Assembly (NCBI RefSeq): GCF_002023715.1
Contig: NZ_MAHX01000018.1
Location: 62,001-126,000 of the forward strand
Source: Elizabethkingia occulta
GTDB taxonomy: Bacteria; Bacteroidota; Bacteroidia; Flavobacteriales; Weeksellaceae
Direction: 5' to 3'
Length of the DNA stretch: 64,000 bases
Shown: piece after piece, positions 43,056 through 51,989 of the stretch
How the letters are laid out: every line of letters begins with the position of its first letter
How positions within the stretch are numbered: position 1 is the stretch's first letter
Made by a program: the position numbers and the translations under genes
Notes under the pieces: generated by a model
Told to the model about the DNA's origin: nothing
The model's input: the letters and a program-made list of their open reading frames with translations, nothing else
Database searches by the model: none

Positions 43056-43088
43056 AACCTTGTCAGGGTTTAAAATCCTGACAAGGTT
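43056..43088 (-). terminator. Strong hairpin after the VOC gene at 43094
   Basis: A 12-bp perfect stem, AACCTTGTCAGG (43056-43067) with CCTGACAAGGTT (43077-43088); the inner bases can extend it. The T run after it is poor, so it may be a weak terminator or a repeat element. Confidence 0.6.
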
Positions 43089-43093
43089 ATTTA

Positions 43094-43534
43094 TCATTTG
43101 TTCTCGTAGCCTTTATCACCACTATAGTTAATCATCCATTTTACATCAAATTTATCTGTAAAACAACCAAAATAATCTCCCCAGAACTGATCTTCCAGTG
43201 GCATTTCTATAGTTCCGCCTTCGGAAAGACCTTTGAAGAGCTTATCTGCTTCTTCTCTGGATTCAGGAAAAATAGATACATAGTTGTTATTTCCTAACTG
43301 AAGACTTTGTCCAAATTCAGGAACAATATCGGAAGCCATTAGTAAATCACTGCCTATTGGCAATGCGATATGCATTACTCTGTTTTTAGCTTCTTCAGAT
43401 AAGTTTTCAGTACCGGGAGCATTTCCCATTTTATGGATATCACCAAGGAATTCTCCTCCAAAAACAGATTTGTAAAAATTAAAAGCTTCTTCTGCTTTAC
43501 CATCAAAATTGAGGTATGGGTTTAATTTAGGCAT
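43094..43534 (-). CDS. VOC/PhnB-like protein
   Basis: A 146-residue single-domain PhnB/glyoxalase-like protein. MPKLNPYLNFDGKAEEAFNFYKS is the classical N-terminus, and DQFWGDYFGCFTDKFDVKWMIN the C-terminal metal-side strand. It differs from the two-domain VOC gene two genes downstream but has the same fold. It follows the alpha/beta hydrolase by 18 bases. Confidence 0.87.
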   Translation of the reverse strand: MPKLNPYLNFDGKAEEAFNFYKSVFGGEFLGDIHKMGNAPGTENLSEEAKNRVMHIALPIGSDLLMASDIVPEFGQSLQLGNNNYVSIFPESREEADKLFKGLSEGGTIEMPLEDQFWGDYFGCFTDKFDVKWMINYSGDKGYENK

Positions 43535-43552
43535 TGTAATAAAATTTAAAAG

Positions 43553-44326
43553 TTATTGTAAAAATTTTTTGATTTTTAATAGTGTAAAATCTATCATTCT
43601 GTTATTTGTATTCCCCTGTTCATCGGCCATCATATAAGTACCATGCCCAGCAGGAAGTACAAGTAGACGCGAATCCGGAAGCAGTGTATGCAAATCAGCC
43701 GCGTGAGATACTTTTATAACGTCTCTGTCACCATAAATAAGAAAAACAGGTTTCTGAATATTCTGTATTGTCTTATTATCCCAGTCTTCAAAGTTTATCA
43801 TTCTCTGACTGTCCTTCCTAAACATATTATGAAGTTTGCCTTCATCCGGCGTCAGTTTCAAAAAGTTTTCTTTAAGGTAGTTGGGCATTATCTCTATTGT
43901 AGCATTTTCCATTCCCTCAAAAAAACCGTCTACCATTCCTTTTCTTTTATATAGTCCGGATGCTGCAATTATTTTCTCTACCCTGTCCGGGAAAAGTTCT
44001 GCGATCTTCATAATGCTTGTTGCACCATTGCTGAAACCAAAGAATGAAGCTTTTTCAATATTCAGTTTATCGAGAACTGTTATAATGTCTTTTGCATCCT
44101 GTTCAAAAGTTTCAGGGACGTCTCTGTGATCAGATTTTCCATGATTTTGCAAATCTATCCCGATAAGCATCCGCTCGTTATGTAGCCTGTTGATGACCTC
44201 CTTAAAATCTTGTTGTATAGAAGATCCTCCGCCATGAACTAATACTAAAGGTTTCCCTTCTCCGTAAATTTCGTGGTATAAACGGATACCATTGATATCC
44301 AGATATCCGGCCTTATGCGGTTCCAT
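43553..44326 (-). CDS. Alpha/beta hydrolase
   Basis: A 257-residue cytoplasmic hydrolase without signal peptide. LVLVHGGGSSIQQ holds the oxyanion-hole HG; the nucleophile elbow is FFGFSNGATS (Ser about 99); the Asp is in LIYGDRDVI and the His in LPAGHGTYM. Such enzymes cleave esters, C-C bonds or halides; the substrate is unknown. It follows the DinB-like gene by 2 bases. Confidence 0.88.
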   Translation of the reverse strand: MEPHKAGYLDINGIRLYHEIYGEGKPLVLVHGGGSSIQQDFKEVINRLHNERMLIGIDLQNHGKSDHRDVPETFEQDAKDIITVLDKLNIEKASFFGFSNGATSIMKIAELFPDRVEKIIAASGLYKRKGMVDGFFEGMENATIEIMPNYLKENFLKLTPDEGKLHNMFRKDSQRMINFEDWDNKTIQNIQKPVFLIYGDRDVIKVSHAADLHTLLPDSRLLVLPAGHGTYMMADEQGNTNNRMIDFTLLKIKKFLQ

Positions 44327-44328
44327 AT

Positions 44329-44853
44329 TTAATACAGAATATTATTATCCGTGTCATATTTCATTCCGGGATAATTAAGCAAACGCCGCATCAATCCCAT
44401 TTGTCCACATAGGTAATCCTGACGCCCTATACACATTCCTATAAAATTTAGCTTATCTTCTTTAATAAAAGGGATATTCATATTAATGGGAAACATTTCG
44501 GATAGTTGCTCATCAGTAGCTTCTAAAAGTTTCTGATAGGCTTTGGGGGAAACAGCATGAAAGCTGTCTTTCAATTCTTTCAGAGAAGGATAAGAAAAGC
44601 TTTCATCCAGTGCTTTTCCCATAAAAAATAAATCCTGATACGGATCTTCTGTTACTTCTTCCAGTACATGAGCAATAGCATAGCGAACGTTTACATAATT
44701 TCCGGCCATCCAGATGATATGATTGGTTCGTCCGTCAATTCTTTTCAGTGCATCTTCTTCTGTAATTCCGTCCAGTACATTCAGAAAGGTCTGAGTATGC
44801 ATTCTGTACGCAGGAATGATGACTTCTAATTTTAATGATTTTGGTGCATTCAT
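44329..44853 (-). CDS. DinB-like four-helix protein
   Basis: A 174-residue, mostly helical protein of the DinB/YfiT type: an N-terminal helix with HTQTFLNVLDGITEEDALKR, then GRTNHIIWMAGNYVNVRYAI, where the His is a usual metal ligand, and a last helix with IGRQDYLCGQMGLMRRLLN. DinB-like proteins are thiol-transferase or damage-induced proteins; this one has one Cys next to the third helix. It is the first gene of a four-gene unit: DinB, hydrolase, VOC and then the hairpin. Confidence 0.7.
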   Translation of the reverse strand: MNAPKSLKLEVIIPAYRMHTQTFLNVLDGITEEDALKRIDGRTNHIIWMAGNYVNVRYAIAHVLEEVTEDPYQDLFFMGKALDESFSYPSLKELKDSFHAVSPKAYQKLLEATDEQLSEMFPINMNIPFIKEDKLNFIGMCIGRQDYLCGQMGLMRRLLNYPGMKYDTDNNILY

Positions 44854-45021
44854 TTGTAATTGTTTTAAGTCGGTTTAAACTATCTCATTTCTTTATCAAA
44901 ATTAAGAGTGAATAATATAATATGGACTTGCCATAGGGCAAGAAATATAAAAGAGGTTTATCTATTTTTAGCCTATGCTACTGATTTTTGTGTACAGTAT
45001 TAATTTGCTAAAAAAATAATA

Positions 45022-45041
45022 GCATGAACAAATGTCCATGC
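45022..45041 (-). terminator. Terminator after the Crp/Fnr regulator
   Basis: The stem GCATGAAC (45022-45029) pairs with GTCCATGC (45034-45041) with one G-T pair; the minus strand continues ATTATTTTTTTA. A second hairpin, CTTGCC-ATAG-GGCAAG, lies at 44927-44942. Confidence 0.65.
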
Positions 45042-45051
45042 CAATAATATT

Positions 45052-45639
45052 TTAAGATTCTTTTTTATGAGAAACCAGTTCTTTTCGAATTCTGCTAAGA
45101 GAAGTATCTGTCACACCAAGATAGGAAGCAATTTGCTTTAGAGGAGCAAATCTGACTACATCTGGTTTTTGTTCCATCAGATTCAGATAACGTTTGGTAG
45201 CAGATAATGTAATCATATCCAACGAACGCTGTTTCATGGAAAAAACCTGATAACTGAACCAAAGACGTCCCCACTCACTAAATCCGGGAATAGTATGATA
45301 AATATGTTGAAAATCGTCGAATTCTATTTTCAGTAATGTACAATCTGTAACAGCCTGAAGATTTTCCTGTGAAGGAGTCCTTTGAAAAAGCGAAGCCGGA
45401 ACAATAACAATATCTCCTTTTGTGAAAAATTCAGTCATTATTTCGTTATTATCATAATCATATACAAAAGCCCGAATCAATCCACTTTCAAGCAAATAAT
45501 ATTCATTGGCAGTTTCACCTTCATGCAGAAATATTTTCCCCTTTTCTATTTCAACTTTCTGGTGCTTCTCTGCGATTTGTATTATATCTTCATCGGACAA
45601 GAGAAAATGTTGGTATACCTCTTTATAAATCGGATTCAT
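45052..45639 (-). CDS. Crp/Fnr family transcriptional regulator
   Basis: A 195-residue protein: a cyclic-nucleotide-binding-like beta-roll (about residues 25-115, LHEGETANEYYLLESGLIRA) and a short C-terminal helix-turn-helix, PLKQIASYLGVTDTSLSRIR (about 168-187). Key cAMP ligands of E. coli Crp are not conserved, as is usual for the Bacteroidetes group, which may sense something else. The start codon lies 17 bases inside the end of the VOC gene, so translation is coupled to it. It could regulate the SRPBCC/VOC unit that begins 198 bases downstream; that is inference. Confidence 0.88.
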   Translation of the reverse strand: MNPIYKEVYQHFLLSDEDIIQIAEKHQKVEIEKGKIFLHEGETANEYYLLESGLIRAFVYDYDNNEIMTEFFTKGDIVIVPASLFQRTPSQENLQAVTDCTLLKIEFDDFQHIYHTIPGFSEWGRLWFSYQVFSMKQRSLDMITLSATKRYLNLMEQKPDVVRFAPLKQIASYLGVTDTSLSRIRKELVSHKKES

Positions 45640-46009
45640 AATTTCTTTCCAGTTTTTGATTAAAGATAATACTATTTCCGAAAGGATCGGTTACTGTAAA
45701 AGATAATGCTTCATAAAATGTTTCTTGTAAACCGGGTTTATTGTATTTATAATCTTTTGCAGAGAGTTCTCTATGAAAGTCTTCTATTCCGTCACACCAA
45801 ATAAATATATGGGTTCCGGGTGTACCATCGCCATGATGTTCACTAAGGTGAAATTTAATATTAGCTCTTTGTATTTCCATATATACAGGGAAATTTTCTC
45901 CGAATGTATGCTCCCACAAAATTTCAAAACCAAGCCAGTCTACATAAAATTCTTTTGCCTTCTGATAATCGAACATTCGTAAAACAGGAATAACGGCTTC
46001 TGCTTTCAT
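45623..46009 (-). CDS. Bleomycin-resistance/VOC-like protein
   Basis: A 128-residue VOC protein. MKAEAVIPVLRMFDYQKAKEF and VDWLGFEILWEHTF are typical of the BRP group, followed by KFHLSEHHGDGTPGTHIFIW and the strand FTVTDPFGNSIIFNQKLE. It binds small compounds or performs a glyoxalase-like reaction; the substrate is unknown. Its 3' end overlaps the Crp/Fnr gene by 17 bases and it follows the DUF763 gene by 11 bases. Confidence 0.87.
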   Translation of the reverse strand: MKAEAVIPVLRMFDYQKAKEFYVDWLGFEILWEHTFGENFPVYMEIQRANIKFHLSEHHGDGTPGTHIFIWCDGIEDFHRELSAKDYKYNKPGLQETFYEALSFTVTDPFGNSIIFNQKLERNYESDL

Positions 46010-46020
46010 AACAGTATTAT

Positions 46021-47232
46021 TTAGAATAGTGATAATTGTATAGCATTTGGTTTATCCGGTTTCTTAGCATCTCCCATTGTAGACTTTCCTCCATATTGCC
46101 ATGAAACGTTTCTTTCTTCTTCTATCACCCGCTGAATATCAAAATTGGGTGTAAAGTTCTTTTCAGTATTCAGTACAATCTGATGCAGCTTGTTAATTGA
46201 ATTCAGTTTATCCGAATTTCCCAATTTAGATTTTTCTATTCCTTTCTGGAGAATCTGAATACTCTCATCATAAATTTTCACAGGAACAGGAAATGGGTGT
46301 CCGTCTTTACCACCATGTGCAAATGAAAAACGGGCAGGATCTTTGAAGCGCGAAGGAGCTCCGTGAATAACTTCACTAACCAATGCCAGCGACTGCATGG
46401 TACGGGGTCCTACTCCCTCCAGCATAAGAAGATCTTCAAAGGTTTGTGGCTGTTGCTCTCTTGTGACATAAAGCAAGGCTCCCAGTCGTTTAATATCTAC
46501 ATCTGTAGCCCTTACGTCATGATGTTCGGGCAAAATAAGCCGGGCAAAGTCCTGCATAATCTTTGTCGAATCTGTATGAGAAATATCAAGGATTCCTTTT
46601 CTGTTACCTGAAGCTTCTGTAGCAGTAAGATTCAGAATTGTTCCTCTGGAAATTCCATTGATCCCGGTGTGTGGTTCTTCTATAAAGGAGGTGAGATTTT
46701 CGGATAACCAGTGATAACGCCTTGCTGTACCATCAGCATCATTTAAACCTTGCTGAATTACACACCAGTTGCCATTATCTGTGACAATAAAATTATGCTG
46801 ATATAGCTGGTAACCATCCTGAATAGCTGTATTATCTACTTTTGCAGATAATTTACTGGCTTTTACCAACTCTGTCCCATTAAGTCCGGTTTTATCTGCA
46901 ATATATAGAAGTTCCTGCGGGGTATCCCGGGAATATTTTCCTTTACCTCCACAAATAAAGATTCCCAGACTTTGAGAATTGGGATTAATGGCTCTTTTCA
47001 AAGCTCCCATCACAGAAGTTGTAATACCTGAGGAATGCCAGTCCATACCCAAAACTGCTCCAAAACTTTGGAACCAGAAAGGATCGGACAACCGTCTTAC
47101 AACTTCTTGCTTTCCATAATCGGTTAGTATAACTTCTACTATAGAAAGCCCAAGCCCAGACATCCGCTCGTATAACCAGGCGGGAACTTTTCCGTAGTGT
47201 AATGGTAAATCTGCAGTTCCTGAACGTTTCAT
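46021..47232 (-). CDS. DUF763 protein
   Basis: A 403-residue cytoplasmic protein. The N-terminal MKRSGTADLPLHYGKVPAWL is characteristic of DUF763, a family found largely in archaea and in scattered bacteria. LMLEGVGPRTMQSLALVSEV (about residues 266-285) has the look of a helix-hairpin-helix with G-V-G, which suggests DNA binding. SKLGNSDKLNSINKL and the end DKPNAIQLSLF resemble the end of DNA-repair proteins. No enzymatic activity has been shown. Its presence in front of a VOC/Crp pair is unusual. Confidence 0.8.
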   Translation of the reverse strand: MKRSGTADLPLHYGKVPAWLYERMSGLGLSIVEVILTDYGKQEVVRRLSDPFWFQSFGAVLGMDWHSSGITTSVMGALKRAINPNSQSLGIFICGGKGKYSRDTPQELLYIADKTGLNGTELVKASKLSAKVDNTAIQDGYQLYQHNFIVTDNGNWCVIQQGLNDADGTARRYHWLSENLTSFIEEPHTGINGISRGTILNLTATEASGNRKGILDISHTDSTKIMQDFARLILPEHHDVRATDVDIKRLGALLYVTREQQPQTFEDLLMLEGVGPRTMQSLALVSEVIHGAPSRFKDPARFSFAHGGKDGHPFPVPVKIYDESIQILQKGIEKSKLGNSDKLNSINKLHQIVLNTEKNFTPNFDIQRVIEEERNVSWQYGGKSTMGDAKKPDKPNAIQLSLF

Positions 47233-47245
47233 ACCTCTAAGATAA

Positions 47246-47282
47246 AAAAACGACTTCGAAAAAGAATTACGAAGTCGTTTTT
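47246..47282 (-). terminator. Terminator after tpx
   Basis: The stem AAAAACGACTTCG (47246-47258) pairs with CGAAGTCGTTTTT (47270-47282). Confidence 0.85.
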
Positions 47283-47301
47283 TATGATTTTTTGCTTTTA
47301 A

Positions 47302-47799
47302 TTATTTCAAAGCAGCAAGCGCAGCATCATAGTTTGGCTCCTGAGCAATTTCCGGAACCTGTTCTGTATAAACTACGTTTCCGTTCTCATCTGCTACTAC
47401 GACTGCACGGCTTAGTAAGCCTTGTAATGGAGAATCTGCTAAAGTCACTCCATAATCATCTCCAAAATGTCCTCTGAAATCAGATAATGTATCCACATTA
47501 TTTAATCCTTCTGCTGCACAGAATCTGCCTAATGCGAAAGGTAAATCCTTAGAAACATTTACTACCACTGTGTTGTCTAAGTTAGAAGCTTCCTGATTGA
47601 ATTTTCTTGCAGAAGCTGCGCAAACACCGGTATCAATACTTGGGAAAATATTTAATACTACCTTCTTTCCTTTGTAATCTGCTAAAGTTTTCTCAGACAG
47701 GTCTGCATTTACCAGTGTAAAGTCTTTTAATTGTTCTCCAATATTCGGAAGATTTCCTACTGTAGAAATCGCATTTCCTTTTAGTGTAATGTTTGCCAT
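47302..47799 (-). CDS. tpx: Thiol peroxidase
   Basis: A 165-residue atypical 2-Cys peroxiredoxin. [19 protein letters not shown] is the family start; the peroxidatic Cys60 is in [14 protein letters not shown] and the resolving Cys94 in LGRFCAAEG. It reduces hydroperoxides with thioredoxin in the cytoplasm (no signal peptide). It is single, with a strong terminator. Confidence 0.95.
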   Translation of the reverse strand: MANITLKGNAISTVGNLPNIGEQLKDFTLVNADLSEKTLADYKGKKVVLNIFPSIDTGVCAASARKFNQEASNLDNTVVVNVSKDLPFALGRFCAAEGLNNVDTLSDFRGHFGDDYGVTLADSPLQGLLSRAVVVADENGNVVYTEQVPEIAQEPNYDAALAALK

Positions 47800-48134
47800 T
47801 ATTTTGTCTATTTAATTTTAGATAAAAATACAGAATTCTTCTAAATTTCTACTGATAGTTCATTTTAAATTTATCATAAATTTCAGTACAAGAGAAACAA
47901 ATAAAAAAACATAAGATTTATTCTTAAAAGGTACAGGCTTTTCTGTTGGAAGCTTAATATGCCTGACATTCTATTTAGCATTGAATTTCAATTGCATATG
48001 AAATATTTTACATTATTTTATCTAACATTTTAAATGTAGGAATACTAAACATACAAATTCAACTGTATAAAACTATTAGTAGTCTGCCTAATTTTAAAGT
48101 ATATATAAATGTTTTTAAACTAAATATTCAGTTT
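47800..48134. other. Gene-free AT-rich stretch (335 bases)
   Basis: I see no coding sequence or strong hairpin. It holds the divergent control regions of tpx (minus) and the DUF4442 gene (plus). TATTTTTA on the minus strand just upstream of tpx resembles a -7 box with one deviation. Confidence 0.5.
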
Positions 48135-48662
48135 ATGTCGTTCTACCAAAAAATTTCAGTCATTGGCTCCAAATATATAGGATTACCTAAACTTATGAGA
48201 TGGGGCTTCAATCTGTCTCCCATGTATAGAAGAAGTACTGCAAGAATTACTTCCGTATCTCCTGACTTACTCAATGTACAAATTAAGCTACCCATCAGCT
48301 ATAAAAATCGAAACTATATGGGAACCATATTTGGTGGAAGTATGTTTTCTGCAGTTGATCCCATCCCAATGGTACAGCTGATTAATCTATTGGCGCATCA
48401 GTATGTCGTATGGGATAAATCTGCTCAGATATCTTTCAAGCGTCCGGGAAATGTAGATTTATTTGCAGAATTTACATATACAAAAGAAGAGCTTGAACAA
48501 ATAATTGAACAAGTTGAACGTCAGAACGAAATCGAAATTGTAAAGACAACACAATTAACGAACAAAAGCAGAACGATTGTATACTGCGAAGTAAAGAAAA
48601 CTATCTATATTGCAGGAAAGGCTTATTACAAAATGAAAAGAAAGGAAAAAACCAAGCTATAA
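48135..48662 (+). CDS. DUF4442 hotdog-fold (thioesterase-like) protein
   Basis: A 175-residue protein. NLSPMYRRSTARITSVSPD and YMGTIFGGSMFSAVDPIPMVQL (about residues 58-79) are typical of the DUF4442/PaaI-like hotdog fold. The G-G-S-x-F-S-x-x-D stretch sits where acyl-CoA thioesterases have the catalytic Asp. Substrate unknown. It converges on proC with 3 bases between the stops. Confidence 0.82.
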   Translation: MSFYQKISVIGSKYIGLPKLMRWGFNLSPMYRRSTARITSVSPDLLNVQIKLPISYKNRNYMGTIFGGSMFSAVDPIPMVQLINLLAHQYVVWDKSAQISFKRPGNVDLFAEFTYTKEELEQIIEQVERQNEIEIVKTTQLTNKSRTIVYCEVKKTIYIAGKAYYKMKRKEKTKL

Positions 48663-48665
48663 AAT

Positions 48666-49460
48666 TTAAGCCTTCTTTTCAATCTTTAGGAAAGAAGCGT
48701 TTATTCCTTTAATCAAAGATGAGCTAAATCCCTGATGTTCCATTTCATTAAGACCAACAATAGTACAGCCTTTGGGTGTCGTTACTTTATCAATTTCATC
48801 TTCCGGATGATTCTGATTCCGGATTAATAACTCTGCAGCACCTTTTACAGTTTGGTTTACAATCTGTACTGCCGTTTTAGCATCGAATCCAATCTGAATT
48901 CCTCCCTGTACCATTGCACGCATAAATCTTAGCACATAAGCAATTCCGCAAGCTCCCAAAACAGTTGCTGCTTCCATAAGGTCTTCATTGATCTGTATAA
49001 CACTTCCGACATGAGACAGCAGACTTTTCACGCTTTCCAGCTTTTCTTTCTCCTGTCCGTTGTATACTAAACAAGTTAAGGATTCTCCTACATCCGAAGC
49101 TGTATTCGGCATCGCCCGCATAACAGTAACAGCTTTATTTTCTATTGCTTCCTGAATTTGCTGTATGCTAATCCCTGTTGCCATGGAAACAAGAATTTTG
49201 TCGGGGGTAAAGTATTGCTTGTATTCTTTCAATACTTCCAGAATATTAAAAGGCTTAAGTGCTACAATAACAATATCCGATTGTGTAATTGCATAAGCAT
49301 TGTCTGAAGTTACTTCAATACCATCTTTTTCCAGAAAAGCAATAGACTGAGTATTTCTTCTCGTTGCTATAATCTGATAATTCTCACCGGACTTCAATAT
49401 GCCCTTTATAATGGAAAGTCCAAGGTTTCCCGTCCCTAATACAGCTATCTTCATAGACAT
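48666..49460 (-). CDS. proC: Pyrroline-5-carboxylate reductase
   Basis: A 264-residue enzyme for the last step of proline synthesis. The NADPH-binding IAVLGTGNLGLSIIKGIL is at residues 4-21; VTVMRAMPNTASDVGESLT and GACGIAYVLRFMRAM are the conserved substrate and dimer regions, followed by TTPKGCTIVGLNEME. Two starts are possible, MSM at 49460 or the second Met at 49454; the second leaves a more typical N-terminus. Confidence 0.92.
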   Translation of the reverse strand: MSMKIAVLGTGNLGLSIIKGILKSGENYQIIATRRNTQSIAFLEKDGIEVTSDNAYAITQSDIVIVALKPFNILEVLKEYKQYFTPDKILVSMATGISIQQIQEAIENKAVTVMRAMPNTASDVGESLTCLVYNGQEKEKLESVKSLLSHVGSVIQINEDLMEAATVLGACGIAYVLRFMRAMVQGGIQIGFDAKTAVQIVNQTVKGAAELLIRNQNHPEDEIDKVTTPKGCTIVGLNEMEHQGFSSSLIKGINASFLKIEKKA

Positions 49461-49512
49461 TTGGTTTTTAGTTTATTCTTTTATCACAATAAATGTACTT
49501 CATTTTTGGCGA

Positions 49513-49548
49513 TTTGTTCTAAAAATCATTCTAAAAACAGTAAATTTG
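49513..49548 (+). promoter_or_regulatory. Promoter of icd: TTTG, 24-base gap, TAAATTTG
   Basis: -33 TTTG at 49513-49516 and -7 TAAATTTG at 49541-49548, one base longer than the usual gap range. Predicted leader about 64 bases. Confidence 0.6.
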
Positions 49549-49592
49549 TTACTCTAAAAAATAGATCATAGAGAGGGGCTCTCTTTTTATAA

Positions 49593-51836
<2,244 letters not shown>

Positions 51837-51861
51837 TTCCTGACAGATATATAATTTATAT

Positions 51862-51890
51862 AAACCGGATGCTTTTAGTATCCGGTTTTT
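51862..51890 (+). terminator. Terminator after icd
   Basis: The stem AAACCGGAT (51862-51870) pairs with ATCCGGTTT (51880-51888), followed by T. Confidence 0.87.
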
Positions 51891-51989
51891 TTATTTCTGT
51901 ACATGCTTCTATTATATTAAATAAAAACTCGTGCTACATATCTGAAAAATCACTAAATTTCTAAGTTAAAATCAAGATCTATTATTAGC

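Noticed and set aside
44927-44942. Hairpin CTTGCC-ATAG-GGCAAG as the terminator of the Crp/Fnr gene
   Set aside because: It is more than 100 bases from the stop and lacks a T tail; the hairpin at 45022-45041 fits better.
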